DNA of 64,000 bases from Marinobacter santoriniensis NKSG1. GTDB lineage: Bacteria > Pseudomonadota > Gammaproteobacteria > Pseudomonadales > Oleiphilaceae. The notes under the pieces were generated by a model. The model was given only the letters and a program-made list of their open reading frames with translations. It searched no databases and was not told where the DNA came from. A program made the position numbers and the translations under genes. The stretch is from assembly GCF_000347775.1 (NCBI RefSeq), contig NZ_APAT01000026.1:62001-126000 (forward strand), written 5' to 3'. This document shows, piece after piece, positions 8,671-17,374 of this stretch (the stretch's first letter is position 1; each line of letters opens with the position of its first letter).

Positions 8671-10086
8671 ATGGCATCGGACCAGTCCTGGAAGGAAAAA
8701 TACCTTCGGGAACTCGATAAAGCAGACGCCAGAGAGAAGCAGTGGCAGGCTGAGCGAAATACTCTCGAGAGAATGCTGGTCCGGACCAGTCTCGCCTCGG
8801 AAGGCCAGACTCCAGAGCTGGATCGTCTGCTGGCCCGTATTCGAAAGGATCTTCGAAAGAATAAGGTCAATGTCGAGACCTGGCGGGAACTTCAGGAACA
8901 GATTGATCGAGAGATTACCCTGCTGGATGAGCGGTCGGGTAACCCGGCGTCCCCGGTTCCACCGGCCATTTCCCCGTCAAGTACCACCGCTCCGGGAGAT
9001 CCCACCGACCTCCAGGACCGTACCAACCGGCTCAGGATCGCCCGGCGTGTGGGGCAGTTGCTCGGCCAGATGCTGACCCAGGTTTCTCTCGATCCGGCAG
9101 CCGAGGCCCAGGCACGCCTGCTCCAGAAGTCGCTGCTGTCCAGCGATAACTGGGATGAATTGCGGGAGGGGCTGAATCAGGTCGCCGAACTGGTTATCGA
9201 GGCCGTTACCCGTAGCAAGCGGGAATTTGAAACCTTCCTGAAGAGGCTGGACGAGCGTCTGGAGCTCCTTCGCCAGCACTTTGCCGTGCAAACCGAAGCC
9301 CAGCATGGTCGGCAGGACGCCACCGATTGCCTGGATCGGGAAATCCGGGCCGAACTGGACAAGGTGAGTGACCGGCTGCGCAGCAGCGACGATCTGCAGG
9401 ACCTTAAAGCGTCCGTCAGTGATCATCTTGAATCGGTCCTCGGGGTGTTGGACCGGTTCCGGAGCCAGGAATCGGAACGAGAAAAGGTGCTGGCCGAACA
9501 GCTGGGAGCGATGCAGGAAAAAGTGGCTGCGATGGAAGCCCATTCCGAGCAGATGCAGGAACAGGTCCGCAAGGAGCGCCTGCGGGCTATGACGGACCTG
9601 TTGACCCAGCTGCCTAACCGGGAAGCCTGGCAGGAGCGTCTCTCCTTTGAATTCAATCGATGGCAACGTTATCAGCACCCGCTGACCATCGCCGTTCTCG
9701 ATATCGACCATTTCAAGCGGGTCAACGATTCCTACGGTCACAAGGCGGGGGATCGGGTTCTGCAGCTTGTCGCCAGGGAGCTTCAGCAGCGACTCCGCAA
9801 TACGGATTTTATTGCCCGCTACGGCGGCGAGGAATTCGTCGCCCTGTTTCCGGAGACGACTGCCGGGGAGGCCCGCCAGGTTCTGGATTCATTACGGGAG
9901 TACGTTGGCAAGTTGCCCTTTCATTTTAGTGGTGAGCCGGTTCGTATCACCGTCTCGGTAGGGGTGTCGTCCTTTGGCGCTGGTGATTCCGCAGATCAGG
10001 TGTTCGATCGTGCGGACCGGGCACTCTACCAGGCCAAGGACGCGGGTCGGGATCAGATCAAAGTGGATGAACCAGCCGTTCAGTGA
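8671..10086 (+). CDS. Diguanylate cyclase with coiled-coil N-terminus
   Basis: 471 residues. The C-terminal GGDEF domain (about 310-465) starts at DLLTQLPNREAW, has the metal-binding LDIDHFKRVNDSYGHKAGD and an intact YGGEEF loop near residue 385, so it should make c-di-GMP. I did not see a clear RxxD inhibitory site just before the loop. The N-terminal 300 residues are charged and helical with long coiled-coil stretches and no predicted membrane segment, so it is probably cytoplasmic and may dimerise through them. It begins 26 nt after xerC, where I would expect a HAD-family phosphatase in pseudomonads. Its last 7 nt overlap the convergent DUF2789 gene. Confidence 0.93.
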   Translation: MASDQSWKEKYLRELDKADAREKQWQAERNTLERMLVRTSLASEGQTPELDRLLARIRKDLRKNKVNVETWRELQEQIDREITLLDERSGNPASPVPPAISPSSTTAPGDPTDLQDRTNRLRIARRVGQLLGQMLTQVSLDPAAEAQARLLQKSLLSSDNWDELREGLNQVAELVIEAVTRSKREFETFLKRLDERLELLRQHFAVQTEAQHGRQDATDCLDREIRAELDKVSDRLRSSDDLQDLKASVSDHLESVLGVLDRFRSQESEREKVLAEQLGAMQEKVAAMEAHSEQMQEQVRKERLRAMTDLLTQLPNREAWQERLSFEFNRWQRYQHPLTIAVLDIDHFKRVNDSYGHKAGDRVLQLVARELQQRLRNTDFIARYGGEEFVALFPETTAGEARQVLDSLREYVGKLPFHFSGEPVRITVSVGVSSFGAGDSADQVFDRADRALYQAKDAGRDQIKVDEPAVQ

Positions 10087-10313
10087 CGCATCATGGCGTC
10101 GAGTTCATCAATGATTTCCGCCCAGTCGCTGTCCTCTTCGAGGCCTTCCTCCAGAAAGTGGGACTGACTTTCCGACCAGAACGGGGCATCCTGTATCGCT
10201 ATCTCCCGGGGCAGCGGTGAATGCCGAGCCACGAAGGTTTCTATGCTGTCCGAGTCCGAGGGCATGCCGAGTTGCTCGAAGAGTGTGCTGAGCGAGTGTT
10301 TGCTGGTATCCAT
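10080..10313 (-). CDS. DUF2789 family small protein
   Basis: A 77-residue acidic, soluble protein. The pattern SLSTLFEQLGMPSD, then LPREIAIQDAPFW, SHFLEEGLEEDSDWAE and IIDELDAMMR, fits my memory of DUF2789. Function unknown. ATG at 10313 is followed by MDTSKHSLS, the usual start of this family. It converges on the diguanylate cyclase with a 7-nt overlap and is divergent from the sensor kinase; the 92-nt gap between start sites (10314-10405) must hold both promoters. Confidence 0.82.
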   Translation of the reverse strand: MDTSKHSLSTLFEQLGMPSDSDSIETFVARHSPLPREIAIQDAPFWSESQSHFLEEGLEEDSDWAEIIDELDAMMRH

Positions 10314-10405
10314 GGAGTATCTCCCTGTAACCTTTGCCTAACAGAAATGGTATGTGATTGCGGGTATTGTTCCCTGAAATTTAGCGGATCCCCGGAGGAT
10401 ATCCA

Positions 10406-13192
10406 GTGAGGGCTTTCCTTTACGGCCTGATCACCTGTTACCTGCTTGCGCTGGTCCCGAGTCCCGTACTTGCGGACCCGCCGCAGCCTTCTCCCGCACC
10501 GGTTCTCGGTGAGGCCGACCTGCAATGGTTGCAGCAGCAGGAACGGTTTGTAGTCGGCGTGCGCAGCGGTCAGGTTCCTCTGGTTTTCGACACCGGGAAT
10601 GGCGTTCTCGCCGGCACCTACATCGACTACCTGGCTCGGTTATCGGACAAACTGGGTGTGCCGGTGGATCCCGTGATTCTCGACGACCAGACCGGTGAGC
10701 CGGTTGAAGCTGGCAGCCCCCGCCCGGATGCCATCCTGACCACCTATGCGCCGGGAACCCGCGTTCCGGACGGCCAACGTTTTACCAAGCCGCTGATGAG
10801 CCTGACCTACGGCCTGTTTGTAAACGCCGGGGATGCCGGTATCCAGTCCCTGTCGGACCTGGAAGGTGGCCAGATCGCGATCCTTGCCAACGATCCCAAC
10901 CAGTACACCATGCTGGATCCGGTGGATGAATTCCACCCGGTACCGGTCACCGGCGTTGGCGAAGCGGTCAGCAGTGTCCTTTCCGGTCGGGCCCAGGCCT
11001 TTGTGGGACCGGTGCCGGTGGTGTCCGATTACCTGCAGTCGGCGATGATCAACGGCATCGGACTTGCCCGTTTACTGGACGACAAACCGGTCGACGTGGT
11101 GCTCCAGGTGCCTGGCAAGAAACGCCAGTTGCTCCGGGTGCTCGACAGTGCCGTGGCGGCGATCAGTCATACGGAACACCGCGTGATTCGTCAGTCCTGG
11201 CTGCAAACCGATGTCCGGTCTCTGGAAACCAACGGTGTGGAGTTGTCTGCGTCGGATATCGATTGGCTGAAGCGACATTCGAATCTCCGGGTGGCTTTCC
11301 GCTCCGACTGGCCACCTTTCGAATTCGATCAGGACAGCCGACCCACAGGTCTTGTGCCGGATCTGATCAGCCACCTCGAAACCCAGCTCAATGTCCGGTT
11401 CAACCGGGCTACCATTGATAGTCGTGCCGAAGCCGAACACCAACTTGAGGATGGCGAACTGGATATCCTGCCGGGGTTGTCCAAGACCCCGCGAACCGAA
11501 AGCCGGTTCCTGTTTACCCGCCCGTATCTGAGTGTCCCGATTGTCCTGGCCATCCGGGACGACGGCCGGTTTATCGGTGACCTGCGTGAATTGCGGGATG
11601 AAAAGGTCGGGGTGGTGAATGGCCATGCGGCCCACGATTACCTGCTCATCAATCACCCCAACCTCAATCTGTATCCGGTGGATAACGTGGAGGACGGCCT
11701 GTTGGCGCTGTCCAATGGTGATCTGGATGTGATGGTCACCCACATTCCGGCGGTCAGCTACACGGTAGCCCGCCTGGGGCTCTCCAACCTGAGGATTACC
11801 AGCATCACGCCCTACCAGTACGACCTGCGACTGGCGGTGCGCAAAAGCAATCCTGAGCTGCTGCGAATCCTAAACAAGGCCCTGGCCAGTCTGGACAGCG
11901 CAGAAACCGAAGCCATCTACAATCGCTGGATTCACCTCGACATTGAACAGGAGACCGATTACACCGTGGTCCGGCGGGTGGTACTGATCGCGATCGTTGT
12001 GGTGCTGATTTTCCTGTACTGGAACCGGAAGTTGTCCCGGGAGGTGGATGAACGGATCCGTTCCGAGAATGCCCTGCGCCGGAGTGAGGACGAATTACGG
12101 GCGGCCAAGCTGGAGGCGGAACGCCTGGCCCGAGAGGCCGAGGCCGCCAGCCGTTCAAAAAGTGAGTTCCTGGCCAACATGTCGCACGAAATCCGGACCC
12201 CCATGAACGCGGTGATTGGTTACAGTGATCTGCTGAGCAACTCGGTTACGGACCCGCAGCAGCGCAATTATCTGGATGCGATCCGCGCCGGTAGTCGTAG
12301 CCTGCTGATGCTGATCAACGACATCCTGGATCTGTCCCGGATTGAAGCCGGGAAGATGCGACTGGACTATTCGGCGGTCTCGGTCCGGCGGCTGCTCGGG
12401 GATGTCCGCCATATCTTTGACCTGCGCGCCAGAGAGCAGGGGATTACCCTGGAAGTCAGTGTCGATTCCGGGATGCCAGCCGCGATGATGCTGGATGAAA
12501 CCCGCTTGCGTCAGGTGCTGTTCAATCTGGTTGGCAATGCCATCAAGTTCACCCATGACGGTGGTGTTACCGTACGTGCCACCGCAACGCCGCTGAATCC
12601 GGAGGAGACCTCCGCCGAGCGCCAGTATTGCCGACTGACCGTCACGGTTCAGGACTCCGGGATCGGCATTGCCCCCGACCAGCAGGACCGGATCTTCGAT
12701 GCGTTCGAACAGCAGGAAGGGCAGAATACCCGTCGTTATGGCGGAACGGGCCTGGGGCTGGCGATCAGTCGCAAACTCGCCCGAATGATGGGGGGAGAGC
12801 TGTCCGTTGAGAGTGAGGAAGGTGTCGGTTCGGTGTTTACGGTGATTCTGCCCGAGGTGGAAGTCGCGGTGGAGCTGGCCGGTGACGAGGATGGCGAGCC
12901 CAAGGAAGAGGAGCGGCTACTGGCCCAGACTCTGAGCATGCAGGAACGGGGCTGGTTGAGGGAGCAGCTGGCCCGGGACTTCGGCGATGAGTGGCAGACG
13001 GTGCGGGAGAGCGGTGATCCGGAGCAGATGAAGGATTTTGCCCGTCGGCTGATTGCCTGGGGGCAGAGGCATCGTTCGCCCTCGGTCACGCGCTATGCGG
13101 AGAAGCTGCTGGCGGATGTGGACGCGTTCAATCTTGATGCCGTGAACGCCGCCCTGGAATCGTTTCCGAAATTGCTGGGCCGCAAAACCTGA
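10406..13192 (+). CDS. BvgS-like sensor histidine kinase with two solute-binding domains
   Basis: 928 residues. The signal peptide (residues 1-23, ending VLADPPQ) is followed by two periplasmic solute-binding (SBP_bac_3-like) domains at about 40-260 and 275-505; the second opens with [14 protein letters not shown]. One membrane helix (about 525-545, [15 protein letters not shown]), a coiled coil, then HisKA with [12 protein letters not shown] (phospho-accepting His near 594) and a HATPase domain with [17 protein letters not shown] and [11 protein letters not shown]. Unlike full BvgS proteins it has no PAS, receiver or Hpt domain; it ends in a helical tail of about 110 residues. GTG 10406 has GGAGG with a 7-nt spacer. 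No response regulator gene is adjacent, so the partner and ligand are unknown. Confidence 0.93.
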   Translation: MRAFLYGLITCYLLALVPSPVLADPPQPSPAPVLGEADLQWLQQQERFVVGVRSGQVPLVFDTGNGVLAGTYIDYLARLSDKLGVPVDPVILDDQTGEPVEAGSPRPDAILTTYAPGTRVPDGQRFTKPLMSLTYGLFVNAGDAGIQSLSDLEGGQIAILANDPNQYTMLDPVDEFHPVPVTGVGEAVSSVLSGRAQAFVGPVPVVSDYLQSAMINGIGLARLLDDKPVDVVLQVPGKKRQLLRVLDSAVAAISHTEHRVIRQSWLQTDVRSLETNGVELSASDIDWLKRHSNLRVAFRSDWPPFEFDQDSRPTGLVPDLISHLETQLNVRFNRATIDSRAEAEHQLEDGELDILPGLSKTPRTESRFLFTRPYLSVPIVLAIRDDGRFIGDLRELRDEKVGVVNGHAAHDYLLINHPNLNLYPVDNVEDGLLALSNGDLDVMVTHIPAVSYTVARLGLSNLRITSITPYQYDLRLAVRKSNPELLRILNKALASLDSAETEAIYNRWIHLDIEQETDYTVVRRVVLIAIVVVLIFLYWNRKLSREVDERIRSENALRRSEDELRAAKLEAERLAREAEAASRSKSEFLANMSHEIRTPMNAVIGYSDLLSNSVTDPQQRNYLDAIRAGSRSLLMLINDILDLSRIEAGKMRLDYSAVSVRRLLGDVRHIFDLRAREQGITLEVSVDSGMPAAMMLDETRLRQVLFNLVGNAIKFTHDGGVTVRATATPLNPEETSAERQYCRLTVTVQDSGIGIAPDQQDRIFDAFEQQEGQNTRRYGGTGLGLAISRKLARMMGGELSVESEEGVGSVFTVILPEVEVAVELAGDEDGEPKEEERLLAQTLSMQERGWLREQLARDFGDEWQTVRESGDPEQMKDFARRLIAWGQRHRSPSVTRYAEKLLADVDAFNLDAVNAALESFPKLLGRKT

Positions 13193-13200
13193 TTGGGGAT

Positions 13201-13566
13201 CTAGAGACAGTCGAACTGGGACCGACGGTCAAAGGCGATGGAGACCATGTCGTAGCCGGATTCGGACAGGTGGCGGATAAGCTCACGGTCCTTGAGCAGC
13301 GTCATACAGGCCTTGTGGACGTTGGCCTGCAACTGCTCGGTCGGAGGTTCGCCGGCGGCGAAGCGGAAGTCGACGATCAGATATTTCCGATCAATGGACG
13401 CAGAGACGGGGATGTCCTGGCGTTCGACGCTTTCGTAGCCAATGTAGGTGATCTTGTTTTGAGGAAATACCTGGCTCATCAGGACATCGATGTTCTCCGC
13501 ATGACTGGCGGAGGCCCAGAGCAACAGCGTGGCCGCGACGGTACGAGTAACGTGTTGGAGGGTCAT
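13201..13566 (-). CDS. Small exported protein, unknown
   Basis: 121 residues with a clear signal peptide (TVAATLLLWASASHA, cleavage near residue 23), so probably periplasmic. The mature part is about 98 residues with the opening ENIDVLMSQVFPQNKITYIGYES and two cysteines (KACMTLL and the C-terminal FDCL) that could form a disulfide. I do not recognise a family. It converges on the sensor kinase, whose stop is 8 nt away, and is divergent from the gene at 13770 across a 203-nt region containing a perfect GTAACG/CGTTAC palindrome. Confidence 0.72.
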   Translation of the reverse strand: MTLQHVTRTVAATLLLWASASHAENIDVLMSQVFPQNKITYIGYESVERQDIPVSASIDRKYLIVDFRFAAGEPPTEQLQANVHKACMTLLKDRELIRHLSESGYDMVSIAFDRRSQFDCL

Positions 13567-13598
13567 ATACCGGCTCCCTGGCAGGTTTCCAAATCTAT

Positions 13599-13623
13599 GT
13601 AACAGAGTGTAACGCTACGTTAC
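13599..13623. promoter_or_regulatory. GTAAC repeat and perfect palindrome, possible operator
   Basis: Read directly: GTAAC at 13599-13603, then five bases, then the perfect 15-bp palindrome GTAACGCTACGTTAC at 13609-13623. It lies 33-57 nt upstream of the small exported-protein gene at 13566 and about 150 nt upstream of the gene at 13770. Three GTAAC half-sites in 25 bp suggest a protein-binding site. No regulator is identified. Confidence 0.35.
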
Positions 13624-13769
13624 TGGAGATTATCGCAGAGAGTGTCGCATTTTGCGCGACGTGTTGCAGGAATTTTTCAATTGTTTGCACTCCGGATACA
13701 GTTCCGGGCAACGCCGGCGGGCGAGCGATCAACTATTATTATCAGACAGGAAGGGATGGGGAGAGAGTC

Positions 13770-14387
13770 ATGTTCCAGCTGGTTTTCAAAGGTGAATGTG
13801 TCCCGGGGACCGACGAACAGACGGCCCGCAATAACGCCCGGGCACTGTTCAAGGCGACGGTTGACCAGGTTGAGCGTATGTTCAGCGGCAGCCCGGTGGT
13901 CATCCGGAACAAACTCGAGGAGGCCCAGGCGGAAAAATACCAGGCGGTTCTGAAAAAGCACGGCATGGTGGCCTATGTCCAGCCAATGGCGGGCAGCCAG
14001 GCGTCGCAGAAATCGGCCGCGGGTCCCGCGCAACCGGCATCGCCCCCTTCAGAGCCGGCCTCTGCTGCACCAGCGCCCGAGCGTCCGGCTGCTCAGCCTG
14101 CCAGCGCGTCCGGCCAGGCGGTTGAGGTGGAGCCCGGGGACCGGCTTCCGGTGGCCGGTGAGAAAGTCGACGATATCCTGTCGCAGTCCGGTCTGAAACT
14201 GGATCCGGCGGGCGTTACCCTGGTGGAGCACGAAGAGGTCGAGCCGCCGATGTTTGACCACATCGATGACTGGAGCCTTGCGCCGGCTGGTTCGGACCTG
14301 GGGGTTGACCGGGACCTGCCGCCGCCGATGGTTCCGGATGTATCGCATCTGTCCCTGGTGGATGACGACGATCAGGACAAGCGCTAA
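13770..14387 (+). CDS. Unknown protein with Pro/Ala-rich linker, upstream of patatin gene
   Basis: 205 residues, no signal peptide or membrane segment. The first ~70 residues form a compact domain (MFQLVFKGECVPG, then RALFKATVDQVERMFSG, VVIRNKLEEAQAEKY) resembling a short domain I recall at the start of various bacterial proteins of unknown function. Residues 75-115 are a low-complexity Pro/Ala/Ser linker. The acidic C-terminal part ends LVDDDDQDKR. ATG at 13770 follows GGGAGAGAG. The patatin gene starts 16 nt after its stop, so the two are likely co-transcribed; a joint role in secretion or envelope is only a guess. Confidence 0.75.
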   Translation: MFQLVFKGECVPGTDEQTARNNARALFKATVDQVERMFSGSPVVIRNKLEEAQAEKYQAVLKKHGMVAYVQPMAGSQASQKSAAGPAQPASPPSEPASAAPAPERPAAQPASASGQAVEVEPGDRLPVAGEKVDDILSQSGLKLDPAGVTLVEHEEVEPPMFDHIDDWSLAPAGSDLGVDRDLPPPMVPDVSHLSLVDDDDQDKR

Positions 14388-14403
14388 GCGAAAGGTCAAC
14401 GTC

Positions 14404-16611
14404 ATGCGGGCACTGTCAGTGCTGATCCTCGTGGTCCTTTGTGGGGCCTATCCTGCTTGTCTGCTGGCGGCGGAACACGAGCGGCCCCGGGTTGGACTGG
14501 TCCTTAGCGGCGGTGGTGCCAAGGGGATGGCTCACGTGGGCGTCCTCCGGGTGCTGGAAGAGATGCACATTCCTGTCGACGTGGTGGTTGGAACCAGTGC
14601 GGGTTCAGCGGTTGGGGCCCTTTACGCATCGGGCATGTCGGTAGCCGAGATCGAACAGCGCTTCATCGATATGGATTGGCTGTCCAGTTTTCGGGACGAT
14701 CCGGGCCGTCTATACAAACCCATTCGTCGCAAGGAGGATGAGTGGCGCTTTCCGGTCACGCCGGGCCTGGGTCTGCGTCTGGATGGCTTTCATGTGGGAG
14801 GCGGGATTGTTGCCGGGCAGAACCTGGGCTTCATTCTCAACGAACTGACCCGAAGCGCCTCACTGGTCGAGGATTTTGATCAACTGCCCATTCCCTTCCG
14901 GGCCGTAGCAACAGACCTGGCGACAGGTAATCAGGTAGTGCTTGGCAGCGGCGATCTCGCGGAAGCCATTCGTGCGAGCATGAGTATCCCGGGCGTCTAC
15001 AGTCCGGTAGAGCGCGACGGCCGGCTGTTGGTGGACGGGGGCGTGGCCAATAACCTGCCCATCAGCGTGGCCCGTCAGATGGGCGCGGATGTGATCATTG
15101 CGGTCGATATCACCGATCCGCTCAAAGACACCGACGAGCTCAGGGAAGCCTTTTCGGTGGTCGGGCAACTGACCACATTGCTGACCCGGCGCAACACTGA
15201 CCAACAGCTGAATCTTCTGAATGACAACGACGTCCACATCCAGCCCGACCTGAAGGGTCACACGTCGGCGGATTTCTATCAGGCCCCGGTGCTTTTCGAG
15301 CTGGGCGCGTCAGCGACCCGGGAGCATGCCGTTGAGCTTGAGCCACTGTCTGTTTCAGCCACTGACTGGACCGCCTACAAGGCCCGCCTGGCTTCGCGGA
15401 ATTTTGGCGCCTCCGGTCCGATTGACCGAATCGATGTCGAGAGTTCCAGGACCCTGGCGCGGGATTTTATCCGCGAACGTATCCGTCAGGAAACGGGCGA
15501 GCCGCTGGACATTCCCCGGCTGGAAGAGGATCTCAAGCGCATCTATGGGCTGGGGTACTACGAGACGGTGTCCTATTCCCTGTCTCCGTCTTCCTCCGGC
15601 ACCGTCCTGAAAGTGCAGCCCAAGGAAAAATCCTGGGGGCCGAACTACCTCTCTTTCGGGCTGAACTACGAGGATAATTTTGACGGAGAAACCCATTTCA
15701 ATCTGGCCACCTCATTACGAGCGACCGAGCTCAACCGGCTCGGTGGCGAGTGGCAGACCGGCATTCAGCTGGGCACCGAGCCGTGGGTGCGCAGCCAGTG
15801 GTACCAGCCGCTGGAATTCGGCTATGACCGCTTTGTGATACTGGGCGGCCAATACTCCCGGAACAGCTATGCCATCTACGGGGATGGTGGCGAACAGGTG
15901 GCGGAAGTGGATGTCAGTGCCCGAAGCGCCGACCTGTCGCTGGGCATGGAGCTGGGTGGCGACGCGGAAGTCCGGCTGATCTATAGCCGGGGTTACGCGA
16001 CGGTGAATCAGCAGATCGGGGCGTCGGTTGCTCCGGACGATGCCATCCACCAGGGCAATGTCCAGCTGAGGTTCGTTCACGATTCCCTGAATGACAGCTC
16101 CTACCCCACGGATGGCCGCTTTGCCGGTCTCCGGGCCCGATTTGAGCGAGAGGATTTCGGATCGGACCGGCATTTTGATTCGGCAACTGCGATGCTGCTG
16201 GGGGCGGGCGACTGGAAAGGCTTTACAGTGACCGGACTGGTCTTCGCCGAAGACGTGTTTCGTGGCGAGTCGGGTATCGAAAACCAGGTTCGCCTGGGCG
16301 GGTTCCGGCGCCTTTCGGCCTATGCTCCGGGCGAAATTACCGGCGCGAGCGCCGCCATGGGCGCGGTCTATGCGAGCCAGCGGTTTGGTGGCCCGATCAT
16401 GCCCTGGTTTGCCGGTGCCGGCTTTGAGGCCGGTAACGCCTGGTCGTCCCTGAGCGACGCCAGCTGGGCCGGGTCGGTCAAATCCTGGAGTCTGTTTGCC
16501 GGCATTGACACCTTTGTCGGTCCGGTCCAGCTGGCCGGCGCCTACAATACCGAAGATAACTGGACGGCCTACCTCAATATCGGGTTTTCCTTCACCCAGC
16601 TGTTCTACTGA
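14404..16611 (+). CDS. Patatin-like phospholipase with outer-membrane barrel (PlpD type)
   Basis: 735 residues in the order of type Vd autotransporters: signal peptide (1-22), patatin domain (about 28-310), one POTRA-like domain (about 335-415) and a beta-barrel to the C-terminal GFSFTQLFY, which has the terminal aromatic typical of Omp85-type barrels. The lipase site is complete: oxyanion loop SGGGAKG, nucleophile Ser65 in GTSAGS, and the catalytic Asp in LLVDGGVANNLP. Known relatives (PlpD, FplA) are phospholipase A1 enzymes exposed on or released from the surface. ATG 14404 has AAGG with an 8-nt spacer; a longer in-frame start at 14254 would lie inside the preceding gene and mask the signal peptide. 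Confidence 0.93.
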   Translation: MRALSVLILVVLCGAYPACLLAAEHERPRVGLVLSGGGAKGMAHVGVLRVLEEMHIPVDVVVGTSAGSAVGALYASGMSVAEIEQRFIDMDWLSSFRDDPGRLYKPIRRKEDEWRFPVTPGLGLRLDGFHVGGGIVAGQNLGFILNELTRSASLVEDFDQLPIPFRAVATDLATGNQVVLGSGDLAEAIRASMSIPGVYSPVERDGRLLVDGGVANNLPISVARQMGADVIIAVDITDPLKDTDELREAFSVVGQLTTLLTRRNTDQQLNLLNDNDVHIQPDLKGHTSADFYQAPVLFELGASATREHAVELEPLSVSATDWTAYKARLASRNFGASGPIDRIDVESSRTLARDFIRERIRQETGEPLDIPRLEEDLKRIYGLGYYETVSYSLSPSSSGTVLKVQPKEKSWGPNYLSFGLNYEDNFDGETHFNLATSLRATELNRLGGEWQTGIQLGTEPWVRSQWYQPLEFGYDRFVILGGQYSRNSYAIYGDGGEQVAEVDVSARSADLSLGMELGGDAEVRLIYSRGYATVNQQIGASVAPDDAIHQGNVQLRFVHDSLNDSSYPTDGRFAGLRARFEREDFGSDRHFDSATAMLLGAGDWKGFTVTGLVFAEDVFRGESGIENQVRLGGFRRLSAYAPGEITGASAAMGAVYASQRFGGPIMPWFAGAGFEAGNAWSSLSDASWAGSVKSWSLFAGIDTFVGPVQLAGAYNTEDNWTAYLNIGFSFTQLFY

Positions 16612-16621
16612 GCGGGTGCCA

Positions 16622-17296
16622 TTACGCGGGTTTCTGTTCCCGCGTGATGGCCTCAAGAACCTGCTGGCACTGCTGGAGTGCGTAGCGGTGCAGGATGGTC
16701 GCGAGATGCTCTTCGTCGCGGTCCCGGATGGCATCAATCGATTCGCGCATGTGAGCCAGATTGTCCTCAAGGACCCGGTTGCCGCCATTCTGGAAGGCGA
16801 CAAACGCACAGCGGCGGGCAGACGGCCACAGATCCTCGATCGCGGTGACAATGAAATAGTTGTCGGCGTAGGCCAGTGAGGCCTGGGTATACTCGATGCC
16901 CAGCTCAAGAAAGGTCATCAGGTCGTTTTTCTCAAAGCACTGCTTCATGCGCTGGTACAGGGATTCGAGGCGATCCATGTCGTCCTGCTGCCAGTTTCGA
17001 ACCAGCTTCCGGCCCGTATGGGTGAGGTACAGCTCCAGGGTTTCGTAGAGACTGCGGACGAAGAAGTCATCCAGTGGGGTGACGAACGCGCCCTTGCGCG
17101 GAATGCTCCGGACAAGGTGTCGTTTTTCCAGCAGCAGGAGTGCTTCGCGGATCGAGCCATGGCTGACATCCATTTCTTGCGCCATTGCCCCCTCGTAGAT
17201 ACGTTCGCCGGACCGGAGTTGTCCGAAAGCAATCCGGTTCTCGAGGTGGCGGGCGACCTGTTCGGTCAGGGTTTCTCGTGGCTTGAAAGCATTCAT
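16622..17296 (-). CDS. GntR family transcriptional regulator (FCD type)
   Basis: 224 residues. N-terminal winged helix with LRSGERIYEGAMAQEMDVSHGSIREALLLLEKR and the wing RKGAFV, typical of the FadR subgroup, then an all-helical FCD-like domain (about 85-215) that normally binds a small acid or sugar acid. The ligand cannot be deduced. It lies 78 nt downstream of the cardiolipin synthase gene on the same strand and converges on the patatin gene (10 nt between stops). It could be the last gene of an AraC-cls-GntR group or an independent unit. Confidence 0.9.
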   Translation of the reverse strand: MNAFKPRETLTEQVARHLENRIAFGQLRSGERIYEGAMAQEMDVSHGSIREALLLLEKRHLVRSIPRKGAFVTPLDDFFVRSLYETLELYLTHTGRKLVRNWQQDDMDRLESLYQRMKQCFEKNDLMTFLELGIEYTQASLAYADNYFIVTAIEDLWPSARRCAFVAFQNGGNRVLEDNLAHMRESIDAIRDRDEEHLATILHRYALQQCQQVLEAITREQKPA

Positions 17297-17374
17297 GATG
17301 ATATCTACTGCGTGGTTATGATTCTTGAGGGCATATTCGCACAGAGCGGAGTGGCGGGGCCAGTCCGTCGCGCC

